Part shown: one piece after another, positions 1 to 9,210 of the stretch
Numbering within the stretch: the stretch's first letter is position 1
How the letters are laid out: each line of letters opens with the position of its first letter
From: JANQIO01 sp043585095
GTDB taxonomy: Bacteria > Pseudomonadota > Gammaproteobacteria > Pseudomonadales > Halieaceae
Direction of reading: 5' to 3'
NCBI GenBank assembly: GCA_043585095.1
Contig: CP121321.1
Span: 248,001-312,000, forward strand
Length of the DNA: 64,000 bases
The notes under the pieces: model-generated
Seen by the model: only the letters and a program-made list of their open reading frames with translations
Database searches by the model: none
Told to the model about the DNA's origin: nothing
Program-made: the position numbers and the translations under genes

Positions 1-545
1 AGGCAGAACTCCTGCACTTGATAGTCCTCACGCATGCCGTTTCCCTCGCGAAGAAAATGCAGGTGCAAATCCAGGGTCTTGGAGCTGCCGAACTCCAGTT
101 CATTGAGCACCCTCTCACCGCGGCCCGTGCCCTGAAAAATCAATCGACCCCAGCGCGCGAGCTGTCCGCGGCCAATATGCGCAAGGCCACTGCCGAAGTT
201 GGCGCCGGCCAGATGCACCAGATTGTCGATGGGGCAGGGCTGTTCGCTAAACAATCGAATCCAGTTGCGCACCACCAGCGCCCCCGTGCTGTGTATCACC
301 ACGTTAAAGCCGGTTTCCAACAGCGCCCGAAACGCATTGCTGCGCAGGGCCCGGTCCATCGCAAAGCTAACATCATCGAGTGACACACCGTCGCTTAGCG
401 AGATCCAGCGGCTTAAATCGATTTCTTTAACAACATCGTCGCCGAACGCCGCCCGCAGGTCAGCCGGCAGCGAACCATAGATGTCCTCTGCGGAATTGTT
501 CCTACCTTCAGACGAATAACCGTGAATCAAAAGAATGGGCTTCAT
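1..545 (-). CDS. Lipase-like alpha/beta hydrolase, partial (C-terminus off the left edge)
   Basis: The reading frame starts at the ATG at 545-543 and stays open to base 1, so at least 181 residues are present and the C-terminus is missing. The start is supported by an AGGAGA Shine-Dalgarno about 7 nt upstream. The N-terminus reads MKPILLIHGYSSEG, the usual HG oxyanion-hole loop of alpha/beta hydrolases, and VIHSTGALVVRNW at about residue 95 has the nucleophile elbow (x-S-x-G with Ser in HSTGA). A later HLAGANFGSG stretch fits a lipase or PGAP1-like esterase in which the elbow His replaces the first Gly. No signal peptide is visible, so it is probably cytoplasmic. The substrate cannot be inferred, and the catalytic Asp and His would lie in the missing part. 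Confidence 0.75.
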   Translation of the reverse strand, partial: MKPILLIHGYSSEGRNNSAEDIYGSLPADLRAAFGDDVVKEIDLSRWISLSDGVSLDDVSFAMDRALRSNAFRALLETGFNVVIHSTGALVVRNWIRLFSEQPCPIDNLVHLAGANFGSGLAHIGRGQLARWGRLIFQGTGRGERVLNELEFGSSKTLDLHLHFLREGNGMREDYQVQEFC

Positions 546-644
546 AACGAAGTCTCCTGTCTGCGCGCAGCTGCGCTGCGCCTTTGCTTTAAAGTAGCAG
601 TCACTAACCTTATCGGCGAGTGTGCACTCGTACAGAAAGGAGGT

Positions 645-766
645 CGATGAAATGGGGTCAGAGTCAGCTTTTCGAGCAGAAATGGGGTCGGAGTCAGTTT
701 TTCCGCTGGAACTCCCAGCATTCTCGTTAACTAGAAAGAAAAACTGACTCTGACCCCATTTCTTAC
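645..766. repeat. REP-like element: two direct and one inverted copy of a GGGGTCAGAGTCAG unit
   Basis: Between the hydrolase and the nitroreductase, AATGGGGTCAGAGTCAG (651-667) and AATGGGGTCGGAGTCAG (681-697) are direct repeats 30 bp apart. Their reverse complement CTGACTCTGACCCCATT occurs at 744-760. The second copy plus the inverted copy can form a long hairpin extended by a run of A/T pairs (GTTTTT with AAAAAC). Such units are a known class of short repeats in gammaproteobacterial genomes, often linked to RAYT transposases; no transposase is in this window. That link is recalled knowledge, not shown here. Confidence 0.7.
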
Positions 767-831
767 GGGCCTTCAGAAATGCTGCGCAAGGAGGTAATAA
801 TGCAAACTCTGCTACCAGTCTGGAAACCGAC

Positions 832-1509
832 ATGGACTACAGCTACGACCCCGTGCCGTTGCCGCCGCGACAGCGAGTCACTCCCCGGCAGTCGTTGGAT
901 GCTGCCGAAGCCTTCTATGAACGCATCCGCCAACGTCGATCGGTCCGTCACTTCTCGGATGCGCCCGTGGAGCGCAAGGTAATCGAAGCCGCGGTAAAGG
1001 CGGCGGGAACAGCACCCAATGGCGCCAACCATCAGCCCTGGCACTTTGCCTGTGTCAGCGACGCCGAAACCAAGCGCGCGATTCGTGAAGCCGCTGAGGC
1101 CGAAGAGAGGGCCTTTTATGGCGGCAAGGCAGGTGATGAATGGCTCAATGATTTGCAGAAAATGGGCACCAACGCAGAAAAGCCGTTTCTGGAAACGGCC
1201 CCTTGGTTGATAGCGATCTTTGCCGAGCGCTCCGGCTTTGATGCAGAGGGTAATAAGCGCAAAAACTACTACACGCCAGAGTCGGTGGGCATTGCGACCG
1301 GCTTCTTGATTACCGCACTACACGAAGCGGGTCTGGCGACCCTCACCCATACACCGAACCCAATGAAGTTCCTGAATCAGATTTTGCATCGCCCCGATAA
1401 TGAACGGCCCTACATTTTGCTCGTTGTAGGGCACCCGGCCGAGGACGCGCAGGTTCCCCGCGCGGCAACGCAGAAAAAGTCGCTGGAAGAGATCGCGACG
1501 TTTATCTAG
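832..1509 (+). CDS. Nitroreductase-family flavoprotein
   Basis: A 225-residue protein of the FMN-dependent nitroreductase superfamily. [14 protein letters not shown] (about residues 32-45) and [14 protein letters not shown] (about 59-72) are the FMN-phosphate and cofactor-binding signatures. The closest remembered group is the iodotyrosine-deiodinase/BluB-like branch, so it probably reduces a small organic substrate with NAD(P)H in the cytoplasm. It sits next to a P450 and a ketosteroid-dehydrogenase-like gene, and a role in the same oxidative catabolism is inference. The ATG at 832 has no good Shine-Dalgarno. A strong AAGGAGGT at 788-795 instead serves an ATG at 800 in another frame, so the true start is uncertain. 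Its stop shares the palindrome CTAG with the stop of the convergent P450. Confidence 0.85.
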   Translation: MDYSYDPVPLPPRQRVTPRQSLDAAEAFYERIRQRRSVRHFSDAPVERKVIEAAVKAAGTAPNGANHQPWHFACVSDAETKRAIREAAEAEERAFYGGKAGDEWLNDLQKMGTNAEKPFLETAPWLIAIFAERSGFDAEGNKRKNYYTPESVGIATGFLITALHEAGLATLTHTPNPMKFLNQILHRPDNERPYILLVVGHPAEDAQVPRAATQKKSLEEIATFI

Positions 1510-2726
1510 CCTCGATAGCGGATCGACAAGCGTTTAAAGCCGTCCATAAAGTTAGAACGAAAATGAACGGGTTCCTCCAGTATTTCAACGGAGGACCAGC
1601 GGCTGACCAGCGCTTCTGTCATTACTTCCAGATTCATGCGGGCCTGGTGCACGCCGATGCAGAAATGCGGTCCTGCCCCGAAGGTGCGGTAGTGTTTGCG
1701 GGTGGTCGCTACGGGGCGACTTATGTCGAAGCGATCCGGGTCTTCGAAAAACCGTGGGTCGCGGTTTGGTGATCCCAGCACGCACACTAGTTTGTCGCCC
1801 TTGCTGATGTTCTCTCCGGCAAACTCCATATCGCGGGTGGCGGTGCGGCGCAGGTAGACCACGGTGTTGTTCAGTCGTAAGGTTTCCTCAACAGCGTTGG
1901 GCACTAACTCAGGCTGGGCCCTCAGCAGTGCCCATTGGTCTGGGTTGCGGCACATTTCGTGTATCAGGGACGCCAGCGTATTGCGCGTTGTCTCGACGCC
2001 ACCGGCAACCAGGTTATTAAAGAAGCTGCCGTACTGTTCGTTACTCATGCCGACGCCGTCGATCTCGGACTCCAGCATTTGTGACGTCATTGAGTCACGC
2101 GGTTTGTCGCGGTGTGACTGGGCTAGCTCAGCGCCAAACTCAAATAGAGCCAGCGACGCCATAAAGCCTTCCATACGGTCTTTGGCGTAGTCCGGGTCGT
2201 TGGCCAGCAGCATCGTGTTGGTGATATCCACCACCCGCTGGTAGTCCTGTTCCTCAACGCCCAGGAGATTAAACAGCACGTCTACCGGGAAGCGCGAAGC
2301 GACGGTATCCACAAACTCACATTCACCGCTGTCCCCCAGTGCGTCCAGCAGCCCATAGGCGATCTCGCGCATTAAGGGCACGCGCTCTGCCAACACGCGG
2401 GGCTTGAATGCAAAATCCGCCAGCGCCCGATAGCTGCGATGCTGTGGCGGGTCCATAAAGGTCAGGCTGTCCTGGGCGGCACCCAGAAATTCCTCCGGGA
2501 AGTCCTCTAACAGCGGACTGAAATTATTGGTGAAATCGGCGGTTGTCTTTAACACAGCGTCGATGTCCTGCGCCTGCAAGACCAACCAATGGCCGCCGTT
2601 GGCGTACTCGTCTTCCTGCCAGACCATACGGTGTTCAGCACGCAGCCGTGCTATCTCTTCCCGGGGGGTGCCTTCGGAGAAATTGCGAATGTCTAAAAGT
2701 GTGGCGTGGGGGCAAAGTGTCGACAT
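1506..2726 (-). CDS. Cytochrome P450
   Basis: A soluble bacterial class I P450 of about 406 residues. [12 protein letters not shown] is the I-helix oxygen-binding signature, EETLRL is the K-helix ExxR, and [10 protein letters not shown] carries the heme-ligating Cys at about residue 356. It would hydroxylate a hydrophobic substrate using electrons from a ferredoxin and reductase, and no partner ferredoxin is seen nearby. The start at 2726 ([19 protein letters not shown]) is preferred over an in-frame ATG at 2801 because family members start near this point. The gene is divergent from a KstD-like and KshA-like pair, and steroid-degradation loci often contain such P450s for side-chain hydroxylation. 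Assignment to a particular CYP family needs a search. Confidence 0.93.
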   Translation of the reverse strand: MSTLCPHATLLDIRNFSEGTPREEIARLRAEHRMVWQEDEYANGGHWLVLQAQDIDAVLKTTADFTNNFSPLLEDFPEEFLGAAQDSLTFMDPPQHRSYRALADFAFKPRVLAERVPLMREIAYGLLDALGDSGECEFVDTVASRFPVDVLFNLLGVEEQDYQRVVDITNTMLLANDPDYAKDRMEGFMASLALFEFGAELAQSHRDKPRDSMTSQMLESEIDGVGMSNEQYGSFFNNLVAGGVETTRNTLASLIHEMCRNPDQWALLRAQPELVPNAVEETLRLNNTVVYLRRTATRDMEFAGENISKGDKLVCVLGSPNRDPRFFEDPDRFDISRPVATTRKHYRTFGAGPHFCIGVHQARMNLEVMTEALVSRWSSVEILEEPVHFRSNFMDGFKRLSIRYRG

Positions 2727-2849
2727 GGTGTAAAGGGCCTGTTCTGCTGCTGGGCCTTGGCTGATCTCGTGAAATCGCGAAGAACCTGACTTGAGTAGCA
2801 AGTGTAGGCCTTGAAACCGAAGGTTTCGCGCCTGCGCATGCCCTAAAAG

Positions 2850-2877
2850 TTAGCCAGTTCATACCAGCGCTGGCTAA
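2850..2877. promoter_or_regulatory. Inverted repeat in the P450/KstD divergent promoter region
   Basis: TTAGCCAG (2850-2857) and CTGGCTAA (2870-2877) are perfect 8-bp inverted arms separated by 12 nt. They lie between the divergently transcribed P450 and ketosteroid dehydrogenase genes, about 50 bp before the latter. The placement fits an operator controlling both genes, but no adjacent regulator gene is present. The link to a regulator is inference. Confidence 0.4.
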
Positions 2878-2928
2878 AGTGCTGTGCCGCGTTGTCGAGT
2901 GTCTGCCGGGGGGTCTAGGCTAGCCCGC

Positions 2929-4629
2929 ATGAGTGACGAGATAGCAAGTAACACCCTGGAAGTTGACTGGCTGGTTGCGGGCACCGGTGCGGCCGGTATG
3001 ACCGGTGCAGTCGTCGCCCATGAACTGGGCGGCGATGTGCTGGTTGTTGAGAAAGAACCCATGTTCGGTGGGACCACTTGTAAGTCCGGTGGTGTGGCGT
3101 GGATTCCGGGCAATCATCGTCAGGCGGACCATGGCGTGTCAGACAGCGTCGATGAGGGCTATAGCTACCTGAAAGGCCTGATTGGCGATACGGTGAGCGA
3201 ACCCAGGCTGCGTGCCTATGCAGAGCGTGCGCAGGAAATGCTGCAGTTCATGATGGCCAAGAGCCATGTCGATTTCACGCCGCTGCCCGCCTACATGGAT
3301 TACTACGAAGACGTGCCTGGCTATAAGCCCGGTGGCCGGTCCATGGACCCTGGCACCCTCCATCAGCGCCGATTAGGCGCAGTGGGTGACACCATACGCA
3401 ACGACTATGCCACTCTATTGCCGTTTAGCGTGACCGTGCCTGAGGGCCGTGCTATTGGCGAAATGAATTTCAAAAGCTACCTGTTAGGCGCGTGGTTGCT
3501 GTTGAAGTACCTGCTGGATATTCCGGCGCGCCTCAAGGGCAAGCGGGATCACCGCCTGGCCCTGGGCCCGGCCCTGGTTGGCAAGTTGCGGCTTAGCCTG
3601 AAAGAGCGCGATGTCCCCGTTTGGCTGAACTCGCCGGTGAAAGAACTCCTCATGGAGCAAGATCGCTGTGTGGGCGCCATCGTCGAGCGAGACGGCGAAA
3701 CCGTCAAGGTCATCGCGCGTCGCGGTGTGCTGTTAGGCACCGGCGGCTTTTCCCGGAATGCGGAGCTGCGTAAGCAATACCAACATCCGGCGGTGGGGAA
3801 TGCCTGGACGGCCTCAGCGCCCGGCGCGACCGGTGATGGCATTGTTTTGGGTAAGCAGGTAGGTGCAGGTTTGGGCTTTATGGGCAGCGCCTGGTGGTCG
3901 CCCACGGTGGTGCTGCCCAATGACGAAGCGCGTTTGGCCTTGATTGCCGGCAAGGCCTATCCGGGGTCTATTATGGTCAACCGCGCAGGCAAGCGTTTCA
4001 CCAATGAAGCGGCCCCTTACGAGGACGTGGTGAAGGGCCAGCTTGAGAGTGAGTCTCGCGGAGAGGGCGCAGTACCGGCCTATCTGTTGTTTGACGCCAC
4101 CTTCCGGCGCAAGTATCCCGCCGCGAACATACGCCCGGGCAAGCTGGAATCGGATGCCCTGCTACCTAAAACGTTTTTTGAGAGCGGCCTGCTCACCCGC
4201 GCCGATAGCTTGGAAGAGCTGGCAACGCAAACCGGCATTGATGGGGAGCAATTGAAGGCAACAGTTGAGCGTTTTAACGAACATGCGCGCCGCGGCGAGG
4301 ATCCGGATTTTGGTCGCGGTGCCACCCATCACGACCGTTACTACGCAGACCCTAATGTACAGCCCAACCCCTGCTTGGGGCCCTTGGAGACCGCGCCCTA
4401 TTATGCACTGCGGGTCGAGGCGGGCGATCTGGATACCAAAGGTGGGTTACAGTGTGACGAGCACGGGCGGGTGCTAACCGAAGCCGGCGAACCTATCTCT
4501 GGCCTGTATGCCTCAGGCAACACCAGTGCCGCAGTGATGGGTGACACTTATCCCGGCGCCGGCGCAACCATTGGGTCGGCTATGACTTTTGCTTACCTGG
4601 CGGCGCAACACGCTTTTAATAATAATTAA
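2929..4629 (+). CDS. FAD-dependent 3-ketosteroid delta1-dehydrogenase-like oxidoreductase
   Basis: About 566 residues from the ATG at 2929 (MSDEIASNTLEVDWL); an in-frame start at 2884 would add 15 poorly conserved residues. The N-terminal GTGAAGMTGA is the Rossmann FAD-binding motif, followed by the EKEPMFGGTT loop. GDTYPGAGATIGSAMTF near residues 538-554 matches the C-terminal catalytic segment of KstD enzymes, including the Tyr and Gly used for enolisation, and the MDYYEDV segment fits the second catalytic-Tyr region. KstD enzymes introduce a 1,2 double bond in the steroid A ring. A ketosteroid-like substrate is likely, but related fumarate-reductase-fold enzymes act on other cyclic ketones. 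It is 20 nt upstream of the Rieske oxygenase gene, in the same operon. Confidence 0.8.
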   Translation: MSDEIASNTLEVDWLVAGTGAAGMTGAVVAHELGGDVLVVEKEPMFGGTTCKSGGVAWIPGNHRQADHGVSDSVDEGYSYLKGLIGDTVSEPRLRAYAERAQEMLQFMMAKSHVDFTPLPAYMDYYEDVPGYKPGGRSMDPGTLHQRRLGAVGDTIRNDYATLLPFSVTVPEGRAIGEMNFKSYLLGAWLLLKYLLDIPARLKGKRDHRLALGPALVGKLRLSLKERDVPVWLNSPVKELLMEQDRCVGAIVERDGETVKVIARRGVLLGTGGFSRNAELRKQYQHPAVGNAWTASAPGATGDGIVLGKQVGAGLGFMGSAWWSPTVVLPNDEARLALIAGKAYPGSIMVNRAGKRFTNEAAPYEDVVKGQLESESRGEGAVPAYLLFDATFRRKYPAANIRPGKLESDALLPKTFFESGLLTRADSLEELATQTGIDGEQLKATVERFNEHARRGEDPDFGRGATHHDRYYADPNVQPNPCLGPLETAPYYALRVEAGDLDTKGGLQCDEHGRVLTEAGEPISGLYASGNTSAAVMGDTYPGAGATIGSAMTFAYLAAQHAFNNN

Positions 4630-4649
4630 ATCCTCGGAGGGAATGACCG

Positions 4650-5693
4650 ATGAGTGAGACAAAGTACGCGTATCAGCAACCCGGCCACTATGCCCGTGGT
4701 TGGCATATTGTGATGTTCTCTCAAGAGCTTGCGGTGGGCGACGTTAAGCCGCTGAGCTATTTCGATCAGGAGATGGTGATCTTCCGTGGCGAATCCGGCG
4801 CGGTGTCCATACTGGATGCCTACTGTCCGCACTTAGGGGCGCACTTGGCCAGTGACGGCGGCCGCCCCTGCGGTGACACGATTGCCTGCCCCTTCCACGG
4901 ATGGCGCTTCGATGGCAGCGGTACCTGTGTCGAGATTCCCTACGCCAACAAGATTCCCGACAAGGCCGTCAATGCACTGAAGTCGTGGCCGGTCGTTGAG
5001 AAAAACGGCTTCATTGCACTGTGGTATGACCCCATGGATAACCCACCTGAGGACTATCTACCGGATATCGATGTGTGGGGTCCGGATGGCTGGGGCGACT
5101 GGAGCTTCAAGCGCTCGCGTATCCGCGCGCAGCCCTGTGATGTGATTGAGAACATCGTCGACGTTGCCCACTTCGCCCACGTTCACGGCGGTGAAGTGAA
5201 GGCCTTCGAAAACAAGTTTGGCGAGCGCACCGTTACCCAGCTTTCAACCGTACACCGGTCTGCTACCGCGGGCATGATCATTCCCGAGGATGCGCCGTTC
5301 GATATGGCGGCGATGCAGGAAGAAGCCATCGAGAAAAACGCCGACGCCTGGGGTGATGCGACCTATCACGGCCCGTCGATCATGTATTACTACACCGAGT
5401 CGCGCAGCGCCGAGCTGAACTTTGCGAGCTGGTGGGTGAACTACCACACACCAGTCAATGAACACGAAGTCGACCTGTGCAGCTCGGTGATCGTGGCCAG
5501 CCTGACCAACGAGCCACTGCCGGACGAGTTCCGCGAGATGTATCCGCTGACTTCGCATCTGGCGTTTGGGCAGGACGTGGTGATTTGGCGTGATAAGACC
5601 TACCGCACCGATCCCATCCTTTGCGACGGTGATGGCCCGATTAACAAACTGCGCCGTTGGTACGATCAGTTCTATCAACCCTTGGCAGGTTAG
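4650..5693 (+). CDS. Rieske non-heme iron oxygenase, 3-ketosteroid 9alpha-hydroxylase (KshA)-like
   Basis: A 347-residue oxygenase component. The Rieske [2Fe-2S] ligands are CPHLGAH (about residues 59-65) and CPFHGW (80-85). The mononuclear iron site is ENIVDVAHFAHVH (about 167-179), matching the D-x2-H-x4-H arrangement. The N-terminal YARGWHIVMFS and overall length fit KshA and related terpenoid oxygenases. A reductase partner (KshB-like) is absent from the window. A clear GGAGGG ribosome site precedes the ATG, and the gene follows the KstD-like gene by 20 nt. Together KstD and KshA would open the steroid B ring by making the unstable 9-hydroxy-1,4-diene. That pairing is established; its use here is inferred. 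Confidence 0.85.
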   Translation: MSETKYAYQQPGHYARGWHIVMFSQELAVGDVKPLSYFDQEMVIFRGESGAVSILDAYCPHLGAHLASDGGRPCGDTIACPFHGWRFDGSGTCVEIPYANKIPDKAVNALKSWPVVEKNGFIALWYDPMDNPPEDYLPDIDVWGPDGWGDWSFKRSRIRAQPCDVIENIVDVAHFAHVHGGEVKAFENKFGERTVTQLSTVHRSATAGMIIPEDAPFDMAAMQEEAIEKNADAWGDATYHGPSIMYYYTESRSAELNFASWWVNYHTPVNEHEVDLCSSVIVASLTNEPLPDEFREMYPLTSHLAFGQDVVIWRDKTYRTDPILCDGDGPINKLRRWYDQFYQPLAG

Positions 5694-5703
5694 GATTAGC
5701 CCG

Positions 5704-6519
5704 CTAAAGAGGCTTCCACTTCGGCGCGCGGCCTTCCTGAAAGGCCTGCATGGCTTCTTCCATGCCGCCTGAGAATGTTCCCAGTACCTGCGTCCGGTTT
5801 TCCAGTTCCATGGCGTGACGCAAGCTGGGCGCATCCAGATTGGCGCGCAGGCCTTTCTTGGTCATCCACACGCCGTACTCGCTGTTCGCTGCAATGCTCA
5901 ACGCTAGCTCCAACGCCGTGCTCTGCAGATCGTCAGCTGCAACCTGTCTGGAAATAAGCTGAACTGCTAATGCTTCGGCCGCATCGATGTTGCGACCGGT
6001 CAGCATCATCTCGGTGGCTGCCGATACGCCCACAATGCGTGGCAATAAATAGCTGGTACCCACATCGCAGGCCGACAAACCAATTTTGATAAACGCCGCG
6101 CCGAACTTGGCGTGTTCGCTGGCCACTCGGATGTCACTCGCCAGCGCGATGGCCAGGCCACCGCCGACGGCTGCGCCGTTAACTGCGGCGATAACCGGTT
6201 TGTCACACTCGGAAATCGCCAGCATAAGTTCGGCGATGTACTCCTGAAATTTATAGATGTAGCCCAGTTCACTCATGCCCTCGGTGCCGGGCACGGAACC
6301 CGGGCCGGCGGCGTCAGGCTGCATGTCAGCGCCAGAGCAAAAGCCCTTGCCCGCGCCGGTGAGAATGACAACGCGCGTTTCGCGATCTTTGTTCAGCGCT
6401 CTGAAGGTCTCGGTTAACTCACCGACCAGGCTGGCACTTAAGGCATTGAGTCGCTCGGGTCGATTGAGGCTGATTTGCAGCACGCCGGGTGCCAGGCTTT
6501 CGCGAAGCAGCTCTGTCAT
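5704..6519 (-). CDS. Enoyl-CoA hydratase/isomerase (crotonase) family protein
   Basis: A 271-residue crotonase-fold enzyme. NRPERLNALS, GAGKGFCSGADM (first oxyanion-hole strand) and NGAAVGGGLAIALASDIRVA (second oxyanion hole) are all present, followed by GTSYLLPRIVG and AAEALAVQLISRQV. It would hydrate or isomerise an acyl-CoA intermediate in beta-oxidation-like degradation. A catalytic Asp is possible in SACDVGTS where many hydratases have Glu, so isomerase or another crotonase activity is possible. It lies convergent to the Rieske gene with 10 nt between stops, and reads in the same direction as the two genes upstream of it (lipoprotein and flavin oxidoreductase). Confidence 0.88.
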   Translation of the reverse strand: MTELLRESLAPGVLQISLNRPERLNALSASLVGELTETFRALNKDRETRVVILTGAGKGFCSGADMQPDAAGPGSVPGTEGMSELGYIYKFQEYIAELMLAISECDKPVIAAVNGAAVGGGLAIALASDIRVASEHAKFGAAFIKIGLSACDVGTSYLLPRIVGVSAATEMMLTGRNIDAAEALAVQLISRQVAADDLQSTALELALSIAANSEYGVWMTKKGLRANLDAPSLRHAMELENRTQVLGTFSGGMEEAMQAFQEGRAPKWKPL

Positions 6520-6540
6520 ATCTGTGTTCCTCTGGGGTGT

Positions 6541-7614
6541 TTACAGTTCGATATCGATGATCGCCATGCGGTCGCCGCTAAACGAGCCTGCAACTAAAAC
6601 ACCGCGATACAGCACTGCAACGGTAGCCGGGCCAAAGGCCTGGTCTGGGCTGGACTGGAAAATGGTTTTGGTCTTGCCGGTTTCGGTATCGACTGCCACC
6701 AGGCTGTAGCCCGCAGCGCAGCTTCCCTCGGTAACACCAAAGCAGCCTGCCATATCCAACAGCGAGTCGTGCGACGCTAACAAAAGCCGCCCATCAGGTA
6801 ACCAGGCGGAGTTATCGATGTTCGGCACCGGTATGGCTTGGATCACTGTGCTGGTGTCGAGATCGTACTGGCGCAGCTCGCCTTCGGTGTAGTTGTTGAT
6901 CCACAGGCTGTTGCCGTCGGGGGACACTTCAATACCGTTAGGCACTTTCGCCTGAGTGCCGGCTAACACTTCGATATCTTGCCCGGGCACCCAACGCCAG
7001 ACGTGCCCCTGGCTTAGGCCCAGCACGACCTTGATTAAGCCGAGCAGCTCGTTCTCTCGCGGGTACATATGGGTTACCGCGAAGCCGCCATCGGGCAAGG
7101 CCGCAACATCGTTCAGCGTTGCTATCTCTGGAAACGTAACGCAGCCGCGCCACGACAGTGACGGTGCCTGCTGTGAATCGGCCGACGGGTTTACTTCATA
7201 CATCAGCACCTGTTCACGGGCACCATGATTAACGACTAAAATCTGTAGCAGGTCGCCGCGCTCAGACAGATGGATGCCGTGGGGAGACAGCATGTCGGGC
7301 GCGGTGCAGCCCGGTTGGCCCCAGTTGTCTGCCTTTTCAGCGCCGATATCAACGTTCCCGCTGGTGGCCAGAGTAATGAACTCCGCCTGCGGGCCCGGTT
7401 GATACCAGAGCAACTCGCCGCTGTGTTTGCCGTTGTCACCGTATTGGGACACGATCAGGCCGCCCTCGTCGGGCAGTACGGCAATATCTTCGGGCATTTG
7501 CACGCCGCAAATCGGCGTTACAGCACCGCTGGGTTCACAGCTTGTTTGAATGTCTGCGCAGGCGGTCAGTAAAGCAACGGGCAACAGCAAACATGCCAGT
7601 ACTAAAGGCTTCAT
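6541..7614 (-). CDS. SMP-30/gluconolactonase-like beta-propeller lipoprotein
   Basis: A 357-residue protein with a lipoprotein signal peptide (MKPLVLACLLLPVALLTAC, lipobox LTAC with Cys at 19). The mature part resembles six-bladed propellers of the SMP-30/strictosidine-synthase-like group: repeated motifs such as PHGIHLSERGD, VPNGIEVSPDGNSLWINNY and NIDNSAWLPDGRLLLASH are blade edges. These enzymes are metal-dependent lactonases or esterases, and the export signal puts this one in the periplasm or on the outer membrane. It sits 21 nt from the crotonase and 42 nt from the flavin oxidoreductase gene on the same strand, so it is probably part of that catabolic operon. The substrate is unknown. 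Confidence 0.75.
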   Translation of the reverse strand: MKPLVLACLLLPVALLTACADIQTSCEPSGAVTPICGVQMPEDIAVLPDEGGLIVSQYGDNGKHSGELLWYQPGPQAEFITLATSGNVDIGAEKADNWGQPGCTAPDMLSPHGIHLSERGDLLQILVVNHGAREQVLMYEVNPSADSQQAPSLSWRGCVTFPEIATLNDVAALPDGGFAVTHMYPRENELLGLIKVVLGLSQGHVWRWVPGQDIEVLAGTQAKVPNGIEVSPDGNSLWINNYTEGELRQYDLDTSTVIQAIPVPNIDNSAWLPDGRLLLASHDSLLDMAGCFGVTEGSCAAGYSLVAVDTETGKTKTIFQSSPDQAFGPATVAVLYRGVLVAGSFSGDRMAIIDIEL

Positions 7615-7656
7615 AGTTGTAACTCCTCAGTGCAGGTGTGCGGCGCGGCTGGCTGT

Positions 7657-8946
7657 TTAAGAGGCAGCCGCTTCAGGTGGCACCCAATCGGAGGCAAAGA
7701 CTTTGTTGGCGTGGGGATCGTTCTTACCGCGGTACACGCAGCGCGTGCCGTCCGGATCGTAGATGTAGGCCACACAGGCATTGCAATTATCGCAGCGCGA
7801 TTCCTGCATGGTGCCCTCGCGAAATTGATCGACCAAGTCCGGGTCGCGTAGCAACGAGCGCGCCATCACCACGCATTCAAAGCCATCGGACATCGCGGTT
7901 TGGGCATTGGCCAATGATTTCACGCCGCCCAGATACGCCAGCGGCAGGCTGACCTCGGCGCGAATCTGCTGGGAGTACTCGCGGAAGTACATCTCGCGGA
8001 ATTCCATTTTGCGCTCGGACGAGGCCGCGACCTTCATCATGAAAGCGGCGATGTGATCGCCGGTGGCTTTCATCACTTTGACGATTTCTTCGCGGTTCAT
8101 ATTGCTGCCAAACATAAACCAGGTGGATTCCACGTTGCGTCCACCGGACAGCACCAGCATATGGGCACCAGCCGCTTCCAGCGCTTTGGCGGTGACAATG
8201 CCGTCTTCTATGGTGGCGCCGCGACTGGGGCCATCGGCCACATTGATCTTCGCAATGATTGCCAGATCATCTCCCACGGCTTCACGCACAGCAGCCAGCA
8301 CCCGCGCCGGAAAGCGCACCCGGTTCTCCGCGCTGCCGCCGTACTCATCGGTGCGGCGATTGTTCAGGGGCGAGATAAACTGGTTCAGCAGGTAGCCGTG
8401 GCCCATGTGAATCTCTACCGCATCAAAACCGCCTTCGCGCGCTAGCTTTGCGCCCTCGACAAACTCATTGATGACGCGAGTCATATCGTCTTCGTTCATG
8501 GCACGGGACAGGAAGTTGCCTTTCATCATGCCGGCGGGATTAAAGCCGCTTGAGGAGCTAATCAGCCGCCCGGGGACATGCATGCCGGTGACAAAGGAAC
8601 CGCCATGGGTAATCTGCGCAGAGATAGCCGCGCCTTCTGCGTGCACAGCGTCGGTGAGCTTGCGAAAATCAGGCACAATTTCCGGGCGAATCCAGGGCTG
8701 GTTGGGTAGCGTGCGGCCAATTTTGGCAACGCTTAAATACGCGGCCGTGGTCATGCCCACGCCACCGGCCGCCAGCTCGCGATGGTGATTGACCAGTGCA
8801 GCCGTGGGATGGCCGTCCAGGCACATGCCTTCATTGGCTCCGGACTTGATAAAGCGATTGCGCAGGGTAAGCGGCCCAATCGTGACCGGGTCAAAGGGGG
8901 AAGGGGTGGAGGAGCTGGTTGCGGTAGTTTGGTTGTCTGCTGTCAT
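7657..8946 (-). CDS. Old Yellow Enzyme family NADH:flavin oxidoreductase
   Basis: A 429-residue TIM-barrel flavoprotein. Recognisable segments are FDPVTIGPLTLRNRFIKSG at the N-terminus, AQITHGGSFV, GFDAVEIHMGHGYLLNQFIS with the HMGHGYL substrate/FMN signature, SPLNNRRTDEYGGSAENRVRF, and a C-terminal Cys cluster CDNCNACVAYIYDPDGTRC. The last is typical of the 2,4-dienoyl-CoA-reductase-like branch, whose Cys residues bind an iron-sulfur cluster, but here the protein ends soon after, without the extra FAD/NAD domain. It would reduce activated C=C bonds in the cytoplasm, matching an enone-degradation locus. Confidence 0.88.
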   Translation of the reverse strand: MTADNQTTATSSSTPSPFDPVTIGPLTLRNRFIKSGANEGMCLDGHPTAALVNHHRELAAGGVGMTTAAYLSVAKIGRTLPNQPWIRPEIVPDFRKLTDAVHAEGAAISAQITHGGSFVTGMHVPGRLISSSSGFNPAGMMKGNFLSRAMNEDDMTRVINEFVEGAKLAREGGFDAVEIHMGHGYLLNQFISPLNNRRTDEYGGSAENRVRFPARVLAAVREAVGDDLAIIAKINVADGPSRGATIEDGIVTAKALEAAGAHMLVLSGGRNVESTWFMFGSNMNREEIVKVMKATGDHIAAFMMKVAASSERKMEFREMYFREYSQQIRAEVSLPLAYLGGVKSLANAQTAMSDGFECVVMARSLLRDPDLVDQFREGTMQESRCDNCNACVAYIYDPDGTRCVYRGKNDPHANKVFASDWVPPEAAAS

Positions 8947-9210
8947 GGCGGCGGTGCTCTAATCGTTATTGCTTTATGTTGGTGGAATTTACATCACTAC
9001 AGCGACTCACGCAGTCTGACTAACTACACTGGGCATCGGAAGCCTCTTATATCAGCAAGTTACCGCTCTGAGACGCCCCGGAATGGGCCTGATATCACTG
9101 TGCTACCGATGTAAGTATAGAAGCTCTACAAGAAGGTGCACCGGGGCGGCGTGACGGCTGCACCAGTCAGCACTAGACTGAGGTAACACAATAATCACAA
9201 GGGGAAAGTC

